From contig JACDZI010000007.1 in assembly GCA_013426785.1 (NCBI GenBank), positions 1 through 64,000 of the forward strand: a stretch of DNA of 64,000 nt, given 5' to 3'. Positions 11,001 to 19,224 of this stretch are shown here, piece after piece (position 1 is the first letter of the stretch; every line of letters begins with the position of its first letter). A model generated the notes under the pieces. It made no database searches and had not been told where the DNA came from. It worked only from the letters and a program-made list of their open reading frames with translations. This stretch comes from Rhodocyclaceae bacterium (GTDB lineage: Bacteria; Pseudomonadota; Gammaproteobacteria; Burkholderiales; Rhodocyclaceae). Made by a program: the position numbers and the translations under genes.

Positions 11001-11820
11001 GGTCGATCTGCTGATCGACAGCTTCCGCGTGCGCGACAAGATGCTGGGAGAACTACGCATCAAGGCAGAAAATCGTGAAGGCGCCTGGCAAACCCACGCC
11101 GAACTCAGGAACGACGCCGCCCGGCTCAGTGGTGAAGGCAGTTGGCGCCCGAGCCGGACAAACCCCGAAACGACCCTGGCTTTCAAGCTCGATGTCAGCG
11201 ATGCCGAAAAGTTGATCGGTCGCCTTGGGCTGCCCGATGCGGTGCGCCGCGGCGAGGCGAAGCTGGAAGGTGATCTGCGCTGGCAGGCGGCTCCCGTGAC
11301 GCTCGACCTGCTCAGCCTGACTGGCCGGCTCAAGCTGGATGCCGGGAAGGGACAGTTCAAGAAACTCGAACCGGGCGTTGGCCGCCTGCTGGGGGTGCTC
11401 TCGCTGCAATCCCTGCCACGCCGCATCACGCTCGATTTTCGTGACATCTTCAGCGACGGTTTTGCCTTCGACAGCATAAGCGGTGAGGCCCAGATCGACC
11501 GCGGGCTGATTTCCTCCGACGAGTTGAAAATCCGCGGCCCGGCCGCCAAGGTCTTGCTCTCCGGCCAGGCCAATCTGCTGGCCGAAACGCAAGACCTCAG
11601 GGTGCGCGTGCAGCCGGCGATCGGCGAGTCGATTGCCGTGGGGGCAATGCTTGCCCACCCGGTGGCAGGCGCGGTCGCATGGGCTGCCCAGAAACTGCTG
11701 AACGACCCGCTCGACCAGGCTTTCTCCTACGAATACAAGGTGACCGGTCCCTGGTCCGACCCGAAAGTCGAGAAAGTGACCGCCACTCCAACGCCACCGC
11801 AGAAAGCGGGTACGCCATGA
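8005..11820 (+). CDS. yhdP: YhdP-family AsmA-like phospholipid transport/envelope protein
   Basis: A 1271-residue protein with one N-terminal transmembrane segment (about residues 18-40) and a very long periplasmic part, as in the YhdP/TIGR02099 family. E. coli YhdP is a bridge-like protein that helps move phospholipids to the outer membrane with TamB and YdbH. The C-terminal AsmA-like end has FDSISGEAQIDRGLI and PVAGAVAWAAQKLLNDPLDQ. TTG at 8005 is the only good start. The coding sequence contains a run of ten G at 10261-10270 (SGGGV), a potential slippage site. Its stop overlaps the next start as ATGA. Confidence 0.9.
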   Translation: MLVTPFLRLFVAHRALLTWAGRILLVLYFAIGILILVGRHWVLPEIEQHRPRLEQALTTAIGLPVKITAISAAWPGLHPQLLIEGLQVFDRQGRAALSFDRVEAEVGWSSLWHLGLRLHRLQIVAPVLDIRRDASGIYYVAGLAIQGLDSGFADWVMQQGRIVVSDARIQWHDELRGAPPLELQKLHFKLRNLGSRHSFGLSAEPPVAVAKVLDLRGNLIGSDLSDLASWRGELYADLEQADLSAWSPWLDLPLEWKQGLGDLRLWLGFENLQPNGVTADVRLADVKLRLRSDLPGLTLNHLEGRLIGRRIDDGYFGEIKRLSLATADGIEVPPTDARLILKTELRQEAGEFRINGLDFGALAALAGHLPLPTEVQARLGAFRPSGRLSDLELIWYGTPDALRGWQVKGNFTDLALAAHHELPGFGGISGRLTGNESSGEIVLDSKNAEVILPAVFPEPRLALASLIAEIGWQAKGDQVELLLKRMNFANADATGEATGRYRYTGQGPGEIDLSAKLVDTVGNAVWRYMPLVVNKDARDWLQAGIVGGRAGSASLRLKGSLADFPFRDGKAGIFQVKGVFQGAQLNYAGGWPVITDIDGELLFDGVRMLISGHRAKIMGVTLSNVSAEIADLEQMEELLTVAGKANGPTQRFLDFIEASPVGARIEHFTAPMKVSGDGELDLQLELPLRQLVNTQVQGHYRFSDNQVRVLPELPLLTEAQGELSFSADKLETRDLQMRLFGSPVTADVSSASGGGVRVSAKGILSSQALRKDPEIGSWGLFEHLSGESPWRGSVTIKKPVADFQIESTLSGLSSSLPEPFNKSKLDKLPLKLAGRIEAQRGNLKLNLGNGVVAQAMQTGDDWRGRVAIGAVAVKAASPLPARGLALAVNLPRLDLDLWRSLLPAAGDSGSTALPWSVIDLKVPVLRILERDFHDVQAQGSLADGRWKIALDSREAQGQLTWDDNGPGRIGGHLTRLQIPAGDVPAHAGGSNEAPDTLPAVDLLIDSFRVRDKMLGELRIKAENREGAWQTHAELRNDAARLSGEGSWRPSRTNPETTLAFKLDVSDAEKLIGRLGLPDAVRRGEAKLEGDLRWQAAPVTLDLLSLTGRLKLDAGKGQFKKLEPGVGRLLGVLSLQSLPRRITLDFRDIFSDGFAFDSISGEAQIDRGLISSDELKIRGPAAKVLLSGQANLLAETQDLRVRVQPAIGESIAVGAMLAHPVAGAVAWAAQKLLNDPLDQAFSYEYKVTGPWSDPKVEKVTATPTPPQKAGTP
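10261..10270 (+). repeat. poly-G tract of ten within yhdP
   Basis: TCA is followed by ten consecutive G and then TACGG. The frame is kept only with this length, so loss or gain of one G would truncate YhdP near residue 755. It may be variable between cells, or neutral. Confidence 0.7.
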
Positions 11821-12626
11821 TCGCCCCCGGCCGCATTGCCGCGCTCCAGATGATATCGACGCCCGATGTCACCCCTAACCTTGATACGGGTGTCCGGTTG
11901 ATCGCCGAAGCCGCGGCGCAAGGTGCTCAACTCGCCGTGCTGCCCGAATACTTCCCGATCATCGGCGGCAGCGATGCCGAGCGGCTGGCGGTACGCGAAA
12001 CGGCGGGTTGCGGCCCGATCCAGGATTTCCTCGCTGCAGCAGCCCAGCGCCACGGCCTGTGGCTGATCGGCGGGTCGATTCCCCTGATGGCGGATGATCC
12101 GGCCAAGCTGCGCAACAGTTGCCTGGTCTATGACCCCGCGGGCCGGCAGGTGGCGCGCTACGACAAGATCCACCTGTTCGGTTTCACGAAGGGCGCGGAG
12201 CACTATGACGAGGCAGCGACCATCGAGGCCGGTCCGCCGCAGCCGGTCGCCTTCGACACGCCTTTCGGCCGCATCGGCCTGGGGATCTGCTACGACCTGC
12301 GCTTCCCGGAGCTGTTCCGGGCGCTCGGCCCGCTCGACCTGATCGTGCTGCCCGCTGCCTTTACCGACACCACCGGCCAGGCGCACTGGGAAATCCTGTT
12401 GCGTGCGCGCGCCATCGAGAACCAGTGCTACCTGCTGGCTTCGGCGCAGGGAGGGCTTCACCCGACCGGGCGCATGACCCACGGCAACAGCCTGATCGTC
12501 GATCCGTGGGGCATGCTGCTCGCGCGCCTCGACAAGGGCGAGGGCGTCATCGTCGCCGACCTCGATCCGGATTGCATCGCCACAGTGCGCGCAAGCCTGC
12601 CGGCCCTGCAGCACCGGCGGCTGTAA
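11817..12626 (+). CDS. nitrilase-superfamily amidase (Nit/deaminated glutathione amidase type)
   Basis: 269 residues. The catalytic triad of the carbon-nitrogen hydrolase family is visible: Glu in VLPEYFP (about residue 44), Lys in YDKIHLFGF (about 117) and Cys in GICYDLRFPELFR (about 159). The latter block is typical of the Nit1/Nit2 branch, which hydrolyses deaminated glutathione or omega-amides; the substrate here is inferred. The start overlaps the yhdP stop (ATGA), and tldD follows after 59 bases, giving the common yhdP-nit-tldD order. Confidence 0.9.
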   Translation: MIAPGRIAALQMISTPDVTPNLDTGVRLIAEAAAQGAQLAVLPEYFPIIGGSDAERLAVRETAGCGPIQDFLAAAAQRHGLWLIGGSIPLMADDPAKLRNSCLVYDPAGRQVARYDKIHLFGFTKGAEHYDEAATIEAGPPQPVAFDTPFGRIGLGICYDLRFPELFRALGPLDLIVLPAAFTDTTGQAHWEILLRARAIENQCYLLASAQGGLHPTGRMTHGNSLIVDPWGMLLARLDKGEGVIVADLDPDCIATVRASLPALQHRRL

Positions 12627-12632
12627 ACCCTG

Positions 12633-12656
12633 AAAAGTCGGCGCTAGCAGGACGGC
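12633..12656 (+). repeat. dispersed 24-bp repeat, copy 3 (nit/tldD gap)
   Basis: AAAA then GTCGGCGCTAGCAGGACGGC, one mismatch. It begins seven bases after the amidase stop and fills much of the 59-base gap before tldD. Confidence 0.9.
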
Positions 12657-12685
12657 AGCGTGGCGTCCTCTGCTATCTTTCGCCC

Positions 12686-14128
12686 ATGAACGCAAACCAC
12701 CACTTCGAAATCGCCGAGCAGTACCTGCTCGTTCCCTACAACCTGACTACCGGTACGCTGTCGAGCGTCTTCGGCGAACTGTTCGGCCATCGGATCGATC
12801 ATGCCGACCTCTATTTCCAGTTCGCCCGTTCCGAGGCCTGGAGCCTGGAGGAGGGCATCGTCAAGTCGGGCAGCTTCAACATCGAGCAGGGCGTCGGCGT
12901 GCGCGCGGTCAGCGGCGAAAAAACCGCCTTCGCCTATTCCGACGAAATTAGCCTGCCGGCCTTGCTGGGCGCGGCGCGTGCCACGCGCGCCATTGCCGCA
13001 GCGGGAGGGGATGGCAAGCTGCCGCAATTGGCCGGGCATGGCCCCCGCTCGCTCTACGGGCAGGGCGATCCGATTGTATCGCTCGACGCGACCGCGAAGG
13101 TGGCGCTGCTGGAGCGGCTCGAACAACTGGCGCGTGCCGCCGACCCGCGTGTGACTCAGGTGATGGCGCATGTCGCCGGTAGTTGGGAGACGGTGCTGAT
13201 CGCCCGTTCCGACGGCCATCTCGCGGCCGATGTGCGGCCGCTGGTACGCGTCTCGGTGACGGTGATCCTCGAGCAGGAGGGGCGCCGCGAGCAGGGTTCC
13301 GCCGGTGGTGGCGGGCGCTTCGACTACGGCTATTTCAGCGACGCGGTGCTGGTCGACTATGCCGAAAAGGCGGTTCATCAGGCGCGCGTGAATCTTGGTG
13401 CCGATCCGGCGCCGGCCGGCGAAATGACCGTGGTCCTTGGCAGCGGCTGGCCTGGCATCCTGCTGCACGAAGCGATCGGCCACGGGCTGGAGGGCGATTT
13501 CAACCGCAAGGGCAGTTCGGCTTTTGTTGGCCGCGTCGGCCAGCGCGTAGCGGCCAAGGGGGTGACCGTGGTCGATGACGGCACCATTCCCGACCGGCGC
13601 GGCTCGCTCTCGGTCGACGACGAAGGCAACCCGACGCAGCGCACGGTGCTGATCGAAGACGGCATCCTGACCGGCTACCTGCAGGACTCGCTCAATGCCC
13701 GCCTGATGGGCGTGCAACCGACCGGCAACGGCCGGCGCGAATCCTTCGCGCACGTACCGCTGCCGCGCATGACCAACACCACGATGATGGCAGGTGACAA
13801 GGACCCACAGGAGATCATCGCCTCGGTAAAAAAGGGCCTGTATGCCGCCAATTTCGGTGGTGGCCAGGTCGATATCACCAGCGGCAAGTTCGTCTTTTCG
13901 GCGGCCGAAGCCTACCTGATCGAGAACGGCAGGATCACCCGCCCGGTGAAGGGCGCGACGCTGATCGGCAATGGCCCCGACGTGTTGACGCGGGTGTCGC
14001 TGATCGGCAACGACCTCATGCTCGATCCTGGCGTCGGCACCTGCGGCAAGGAAGGGCAGAGCGTCCCGGTCGGAGTGGGTCAGCCGACGGTGCGTATCGA
14101 CGGTTTGACGGTGGGTGGAACCGGCTAG
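12686..14128 (+). CDS. tldD: metalloprotease TldD
   Basis: 480 residues. TldD forms a heterodimeric zinc protease with TldE/PmbA that trims peptides such as microcin B17 precursor and CcdA. The zinc-binding HEAIGHGLEGD motif lies at about residues 261-271, after GSGWPGILL. GTCGKEGQSVPVGVGQPT near the C-terminus is the TldD signature. ATG at 12686 (MNANHHFEIAEQYLL) is chosen because homologues begin there. No pmbA gene is in the window. Confidence 0.95.
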   Translation: MNANHHFEIAEQYLLVPYNLTTGTLSSVFGELFGHRIDHADLYFQFARSEAWSLEEGIVKSGSFNIEQGVGVRAVSGEKTAFAYSDEISLPALLGAARATRAIAAAGGDGKLPQLAGHGPRSLYGQGDPIVSLDATAKVALLERLEQLARAADPRVTQVMAHVAGSWETVLIARSDGHLAADVRPLVRVSVTVILEQEGRREQGSAGGGGRFDYGYFSDAVLVDYAEKAVHQARVNLGADPAPAGEMTVVLGSGWPGILLHEAIGHGLEGDFNRKGSSAFVGRVGQRVAAKGVTVVDDGTIPDRRGSLSVDDEGNPTQRTVLIEDGILTGYLQDSLNARLMGVQPTGNGRRESFAHVPLPRMTNTTMMAGDKDPQEIIASVKKGLYAANFGGGQVDITSGKFVFSAAEAYLIENGRITRPVKGATLIGNGPDVLTRVSLIGNDLMLDPGVGTCGKEGQSVPVGVGQPTVRIDGLTVGGTG

Positions 14129-14180
14129 GCGACTGTTGCACTGCGGTAGAATCGCGGCCTTTCCGCAACAGGCCATCATC

Positions 14181-15248
14181 ATGAAGCACATCGTCGACGA
14201 CGTCCGTATCCGCGAAATCAAGGAATTGTCGCCACCTGGTCACATTCTGCGCGAATTTCCGGCGACCGAACCTGCTGCGGCGACGACCTACGAGGCGCGA
14301 GCAGCCATCCACCGCATCCTCCACGGCGCCGATGATCGCCTGCTGGCCGTGGTCGGTCCCTGCTCGATCCACGATTTCGATTCGGCGATGGAATACGCAC
14401 GCCGCCTCAAGGCCGAACGTGACCGGTTGGCTGACGACCTGCTGATCCTGATGCGTGTTTACTTCGAAAAACCGCGTACTACCGTGGGCTGGAAGGGGCT
14501 GATCAACGACCCGCGCATGGACGGCAGCTTCAAGATTAATGAGGGCCTCCGCCTCGCGCGACGCCTGCTATGGGAACTGACCGAGATGGGCCTGCCCTGC
14601 GCCACCGAGTTCCTCGACACGATCACGCCGCAGTACACCGCCGACCTGATCTCGTGGGGCGCCATCGGCGCGCGCACCACCGAATCGCAGGTGCACCGCG
14701 AACTGGCTTCGGGGCTGTCTTGCCCGGTCGGCTTCAAGAACGGCACCGATGGCAATATCCGGATCGCCGTCGACGCGATCCGCGCCGCTCAGTCTCCGCA
14801 CCATTTCCTCTCAGTGACCAAGGCCGGACATTCCGCCATCGTGTCGACCAATGGCAACGAAGACTGTCACGTCATCTTGCGCGGCGGCAAGCAACCCAAC
14901 TACGACCATGCCAGCGTCGACGCCGCCTGCACCGAACTGGGCAAATCCGGCCTGGCCGCCCGCGTGATGGTCGATTTTTCCCACGGCAACAGTCGCAAGG
15001 ACTACACGCTGCAGAAGGAAGTGGCCACCGATGTCGCCAGTCAGTTGGCCGTTGGCGAAGACCGCATCTTTGGCGTGATGGTCGAGTCCCATCTCAACTC
15101 AGGTCGCCAGGACCTGCAGCCGGGCAAGCCGCTGGCACAAGGCGTCTCGATTACCGATGCCTGCCTCGGCTGGGACGACACGCTGGCTGTGCTCGACCAG
15201 TTGGCCGAGGCCGTCAGGATGCGTCGCGCGGTACTCGCCGAACGCTGA
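14181..15248 (+). CDS. aroG: 3-deoxy-7-phosphoheptulonate (DAHP) synthase, class I
   Basis: Condenses phosphoenolpyruvate with erythrose 4-phosphate, the first step of aromatic biosynthesis. 355 residues. Motifs seen: VVGPCSIHD, RVYFEKPRTTVGWKGLINDP, GARTTESQVHRELASGLSCP, VGFKNGTDG and MVDFSHGNSRKDY, which are the PEP-, E4P- and metal-binding segments of AroF/G/H enzymes. The feedback type (Phe, Tyr or Trp) cannot be decided by eye. Start at the ATG for MKHIVDDVRI. Confidence 0.95.
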   Translation: MKHIVDDVRIREIKELSPPGHILREFPATEPAAATTYEARAAIHRILHGADDRLLAVVGPCSIHDFDSAMEYARRLKAERDRLADDLLILMRVYFEKPRTTVGWKGLINDPRMDGSFKINEGLRLARRLLWELTEMGLPCATEFLDTITPQYTADLISWGAIGARTTESQVHRELASGLSCPVGFKNGTDGNIRIAVDAIRAAQSPHHFLSVTKAGHSAIVSTNGNEDCHVILRGGKQPNYDHASVDAACTELGKSGLAARVMVDFSHGNSRKDYTLQKEVATDVASQLAVGEDRIFGVMVESHLNSGRQDLQPGKPLAQGVSITDACLGWDDTLAVLDQLAEAVRMRRAVLAER

Positions 15249-15294
15249 TCGCGCGCATGGCTATAATTTCGGGACTGGACTCCTTTCTGCAAAC

Positions 15295-15834
15295 ATGAGC
15301 GATCCTGCTGCTCTTGATCCGTTTGCCGCATTCGAAACGCTCGGCGATGCGACGCGCTATGTTGACCGCATCCTGGAGATCATCGAGCACATCCACCTGT
15401 TTGAGGATTTCGAGCGCACCGAGATCGATACTCTGGCGCGCTACCTGTCCTGCTATCGTTCCCCGCCTGGGGTCGAGATCATCGCCGAAGGGGGGCCAGG
15501 CGATTTCATGCTGATCCTGATTGACGGCAGTGTCGAGATCGTCAAGGTCGACCCGCGCGGCCTGCCGCAACGGTTGGCCGTGGCTGGACCGGGAAAGACG
15601 CTCGGCGAGATGTCGCTGATCGACGGCGAACAACGTTTCGCCAGTTGCGTGACGCTCGAAACGACCATCTTCGCTGTCCTCAATCGTGACGCGCTGATCC
15701 GCATCGTTTCCGAGGATCCCAAGATCGGCGTCAAGATCCTCATGGAACTGCTGATGCTGCTCAACCAGCGCCTGCGCATGGTGAGCGGCGAACTGATGAA
15801 GTGCATGGAGAACAAGCGACTCAGGTTGCGCTGA
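15295..15834 (+). CDS. cyclic-nucleotide-binding (Crp-type) domain protein without DNA-binding domain
   Basis: 179 residues. The central part is a cNMP-binding jelly roll: FEDFERTEIDTLARYLSCY, IIAEGGPGDFMLILIDGSVE, GPGKTLGEMSLIDGEQRFAS, TIFAVLNRDAL. The GEMSLIDGEQRFAS phosphate-binding cassette (about residues 100-115) lacks the usual RxA arginine pattern of strict cAMP binders, so the ligand is uncertain. The C-terminus is a predicted helix (LMELLMLLNQRLRMVSGEL) and no HTH follows, so it is not a Crp transcription factor. Function unknown. Confidence 0.85.
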   Translation: MSDPAALDPFAAFETLGDATRYVDRILEIIEHIHLFEDFERTEIDTLARYLSCYRSPPGVEIIAEGGPGDFMLILIDGSVEIVKVDPRGLPQRLAVAGPGKTLGEMSLIDGEQRFASCVTLETTIFAVLNRDALIRIVSEDPKIGVKILMELLMLLNQRLRMVSGELMKCMENKRLRLR

Positions 15835-15844
15835 CTGTTGCAGG

Positions 15845-16396
15845 TCAGGCGTTGCTGCCTTTTTCCCAGAGTACGTCGCCGTGGCCGGCAGCGCGGTTGA
15901 GCCAGCGTGCCAACACGAACAGCAGGTCGGACAAGCGATTGAGATACTGGCGGGCAGCATCCGAGACGGCTTCGTTGTGGGCCAAAGCGACCACTGCACG
16001 TTCGGCGCGGCGGCAGACGGTGCGGGCATGATGCGTCAACGCGGCGGCGCGCGTGCCGCCGGGCAGGATGAATTCCTTGAGAGGTTCCAGTTCGCCGTTA
16101 TAACGGTCAATGGCGGTTTCGATCCTGCCTGGTTGGGTGTCCTTGAGGAAGTTACCGCCGGGCACCGAGAGTTCTCCGCCGAGGTCGAACAAGTCGTGCT
16201 GGATGCCGATGAGGAGGGCGCGCACTTCGTCCGGCAGCGACTCGCAGAGCAATACGCCGACGATGGCGTTCAGTTCATCGACATCGCCCAGCGCGGCGAT
16301 CCGTGGCGCATCCTTGCCGACGCGGGAGCCGTCGCCGAGGCCGGTGGAGCCGGCATCACCGGTGCGGGTGTAGATTTTCGAGAGACGGTAGCCCAT
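15845..16396 (-). CDS. cob(I)alamin adenosyltransferase, PduO type
   Basis: Attaches the adenosyl group of ATP to cob(I)alamin, making coenzyme B12. 183 residues. The N-terminal ATP motif KIYTRTGDAGSTGLGDGSRV and the C-terminal RTVCRRAERAVV and LNRLSDLLFVLAR are signatures of the PduO/ATR family. A dispersed-repeat copy ends six bases upstream of the ATG and occupies the place of a Shine-Dalgarno sequence, which is not otherwise evident. Confidence 0.95.
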   Translation of the reverse strand: MGYRLSKIYTRTGDAGSTGLGDGSRVGKDAPRIAALGDVDELNAIVGVLLCESLPDEVRALLIGIQHDLFDLGGELSVPGGNFLKDTQPGRIETAIDRYNGELEPLKEFILPGGTRAAALTHHARTVCRRAERAVVALAHNEAVSDAARQYLNRLSDLLFVLARWLNRAAGHGDVLWEKGSNA

Positions 16397-16401
16397 GATG
16401 G

Positions 16402-16425
16402 AAAAGTCGGCGGTGGCGGGACGGT
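16402..16425 (+). repeat. dispersed 24-bp repeat, copy 4 (leader of the adenosyltransferase gene)
   Basis: AAAA then GTCGGCGGTGGCGGGACGGT, two mismatches. It lies between the adenosyltransferase start and the end of the SulP-USP gene, antisense to both. Confidence 0.75.
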
Positions 16426-16446
16426 AGTTTAGCGAAATCGGCAGGT

Positions 16447-19035
16447 TCAGGCCTGATTGCGGACCGCCGCGACCAGGGATTCGGGTTCCGGCGCACGCTT
16501 GACGACCAGTACGGCGCAGTCAAGGCCACCGACCACGCGATCGGTGGTTTGCCCGGCCAGCTTGCGCGACAGGCCCTTGCGCTGGTCATTGCCGATGACC
16601 ACCAGGTCGGCCCCGACTGCCCGCGCGGTTTCGATGATGGCGTGGTCGGGTGTGCCGCCAAGGATGCTCCCCGTGCATTCGATACCCTCGATACGCAGTT
16701 GCCCAAGCTTCTCGGCAACGTCCTCCTCCGCGCGGGCACGTTCGGCTTCGGTATTGGCGACCGCCAGCACGGTCACCGGCAGGTGCGATATCTTGGCGAT
16801 CTGCGTCGTCATGTCGGCGATGGTGGTACTGATCGGAGCGCCGTCGGTGGCCATCAGGATGCGTTGCTGCCATGGTTTGGCCTTCCCATTGGCGAACAGC
16901 ACATGGCAGGGCGAACCGATGAGGATGCGCAGGGCGGTTTCGCCGACCAGTTTTTCCTTGAAGTCGCCACGTGGCGGTTGGCGACCGATGATGAGGATGT
17001 TGCTGTCCTGGGTCGCGGCGGTGGCGACGATCTCGGCGACCGGTTGCCTGCCGTGGCGCAGCATGACTTCGCAATCGACCCCAGCGGCGCGCGCCTGGTG
17101 TTCCACCTGCGCCAGCCGCTTCTGCGCCAGATCGTCCTGCTCGTCCGACGCGACGCAGGTCATTACGTCCAGGGTGACGCCGAACTGGCGTGCCAGCAGG
17201 ATGGCGATGTCCTCCGGCGCATGGCTGAATTCGCTGCAGTCGGTGGCGAGCAGCAGGCGTTGGCGGCGGAAGCCGTCGGGCAGCATGCCGCTGTTGCATT
17301 GCTTGAAGATGCGGGTCTTGCACCTACGGCAGATACCCGGGTCGAGCGTCCAGTAGAGCGCACCGGTCACGTCGGTCATCACCGGGAAAAAACCGCCCGC
17401 GCCGATCTCGTCCGTATAGCCGCCTTCGCGCAGGGACCGGTAGATGGTCTGGTTGAGACGATAGAAATACAAACCGCCGCCGATGCGCCGCCGCCGTCGC
17501 GCTTCCTGGGCCAGTACTTCCGCACCGGCAATATCGATGTAGCTTAGGCTCGATGCGGCGATCAGTACGGATTTCTGCTGCGGGTTGTCCTCGTCTATCT
17601 GCTGCAGGGCTTGTTGCACATAACTGGCCGCACCGAAATAGATGGAACCGGTGATGCGCGTGATGCGCAGCTGCGGGCATTCGGGACGGCCCTGCGCGCG
17701 GATGAAGTGGTATGAACCCTCTTCCGGGGCGGGCACCACTGGCACGATTTCCGGCTTCGAGGTGCGGTAGAGGAACATCACCAGCGACAGGAAGACGCCG
17801 AGGAAGATGCCGAGTTCGAGGTTGGCCAGCGTACCGACAAAGGTGGCGGCGAGGATGGCCGACTCTGCTTTGCTGCTGTGCCAGATGTGGGCAATGTGCT
17901 GGAAGTCGATCAGGCCCCAGGCCACCAGGAACAGGATGCCGGCCATCGCGGCGTTGGGCAGATAGGCAGCGAGCGGCGCGACGGCTAGCAGCACGAGTAC
18001 CAGCGCGACCGAGGCGATGATCGAGGCCAGCGGCGTCTTGGCGCCGGCTTCGAAATTCACGCCGCTGCGGTTGAACGAGCCGGAAGAGGCGTAACTGGAA
18101 AAGAAGCTGCCGACGATGTTCGACAGGCCCTGGCCGATGAACTCCTGGTTGCCGTCAATGCGCTGTTCGGATCGCACGGCGATGGCGCGCGAGATCGATA
18201 CCGCCTCGGTCAACGCCAGCATGGTGATCACCAGCGCCGGGCCGAGCGCTGTTTTCAGGGTGGCGAACGAGAAGTCGGGCGCCGAGAGCGGTGGCAGGCC
18301 GGCTGGCAGCGCGCCGACGGTCTGGATGCCGGTGATCGCCTGGCCTTTCGAGAGGTTGAAGGCTTCCGCGATCAGGCTGCCGACGATCATCGCGGCGATC
18401 ATGTAGGGCAGCTTGCGGGCGTAGCGTTTCGTCAGGATGCCGGTGACCAGTGTCGTCGCACTGACGGTCAGCACCCAGGGATTGATGGCCGCGAACTGGA
18501 TCGCGAGCTGGTGCAGGATCTCGTAGAACGGCGTGCCCCGCGGGATCGGGATGCCGAAGAAATTCTTCACCTGGCTGGCGGCGATCAGGACGGCGGCGCC
18601 CGTGGTGAAGCCGATGACCACCGTGTGCGAGATGAAGTTCACCAGCATGCCCATGCGCGCGAGGCCGAGCGCCAGCTGGAACACGCCGACCAGGAAGGTC
18701 ATGGTCAGCACGAGGTCGATGTATTGCTGCGTACCGGGTTCGGCCAGGTGGGAAAGGGCGGCGAAGACGGCGATGGAAATCGCCGTGGTCGGCCCGGAAA
18801 CCAGATGCCAGCTCGATCCCCAAAGTGCGCCGATGACCGCCGGTACCATCGCGGCGTATAGGCCGTATTGCGGTGGCAGGCCGGCGATGGTGGCGAACGC
18901 AACGCCCTGCGGCAGGACGATCAGCGCCCCGGTGATGCCGGCGAGCAAGTCATCCTTCAGCGTGCCGCGCGTGACGAGCGGCCACCATAGCAGGAAGGGG
19001 AAAAACTTGCTCAATGTGCCCGCAGGCAGTCTCAT
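16447..19035 (-). CDS. SulP anion transporter fused to STAS and two universal-stress domains
   Basis: 862 residues from MRLPAGTLSKFF. Residues about 1-430 form the SulP membrane domain (LLAGITGALIVLPQGVAFAT, GLPPQYGLYAA, SGSFNRSGVNFEAGAKTPLA). A STAS domain follows at about 450-560 (ITGSIYFGAASYV). Next is a four-residue-spaced cysteine cluster, CRRCKTRIFKQC, at about 568-579, then two tandem UspA folds at about 588-715 (LLLATDCSEFS) and 722-850 (ILMATDGAPIS). SulP proteins move sulfate, bicarbonate or related anions; the USP pair may bind ATP and regulate transport. Substrate unknown. An upstream in-frame ATG at 19092 exists but would precede the family's normal N-terminus. Confidence 0.9.
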   Translation of the reverse strand: MRLPAGTLSKFFPFLLWWPLVTRGTLKDDLLAGITGALIVLPQGVAFATIAGLPPQYGLYAAMVPAVIGALWGSSWHLVSGPTTAISIAVFAALSHLAEPGTQQYIDLVLTMTFLVGVFQLALGLARMGMLVNFISHTVVIGFTTGAAVLIAASQVKNFFGIPIPRGTPFYEILHQLAIQFAAINPWVLTVSATTLVTGILTKRYARKLPYMIAAMIVGSLIAEAFNLSKGQAITGIQTVGALPAGLPPLSAPDFSFATLKTALGPALVITMLALTEAVSISRAIAVRSEQRIDGNQEFIGQGLSNIVGSFFSSYASSGSFNRSGVNFEAGAKTPLASIIASVALVLVLLAVAPLAAYLPNAAMAGILFLVAWGLIDFQHIAHIWHSSKAESAILAATFVGTLANLELGIFLGVFLSLVMFLYRTSKPEIVPVVPAPEEGSYHFIRAQGRPECPQLRITRITGSIYFGAASYVQQALQQIDEDNPQQKSVLIAASSLSYIDIAGAEVLAQEARRRRRIGGGLYFYRLNQTIYRSLREGGYTDEIGAGGFFPVMTDVTGALYWTLDPGICRRCKTRIFKQCNSGMLPDGFRRQRLLLATDCSEFSHAPEDIAILLARQFGVTLDVMTCVASDEQDDLAQKRLAQVEHQARAAGVDCEVMLRHGRQPVAEIVATAATQDSNILIIGRQPPRGDFKEKLVGETALRILIGSPCHVLFANGKAKPWQQRILMATDGAPISTTIADMTTQIAKISHLPVTVLAVANTEAERARAEEDVAEKLGQLRIEGIECTGSILGGTPDHAIIETARAVGADLVVIGNDQRKGLSRKLAGQTTDRVVGGLDCAVLVVKRAPEPESLVAAVRNQA

Positions 19036-19055
19036 GGCCGAGAACAAAACTAAGG

Positions 19056-19067
19056 TATTCCGGAATA
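19056..19067. promoter_or_regulatory. 12-bp perfect palindrome upstream of SulP-USP gene
   Basis: TATTCCGGAATA, a perfect inverted repeat, lies 21 bases before the chosen start of the SulP-USP gene in the gap between the two divergent SulP genes. It could be an operator for one or both. No regulator can be named. Confidence 0.3.
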
Positions 19068-19224
19068 TTAGCAGACAACCATATATCTTCACCCTGGCGG
19101 CCGATATGAGTCACTGATTTGTCGATAAAAAGCCTGTTACTCGGCGCTTCAGTGGCGCTGCTAGCATCGTAAGCTTAAGACAGCGTCCTTCGCTGGGAAG
19201 GGTGGTTTGCCTGTCCATTGCCGC

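Noticed and set aside
18260-18300. Repeat-like GAAGTCGGGCGCCGAGAG within the SulP-USP gene
   Set aside because: Only the first few bases resemble the consensus; the rest diverges.
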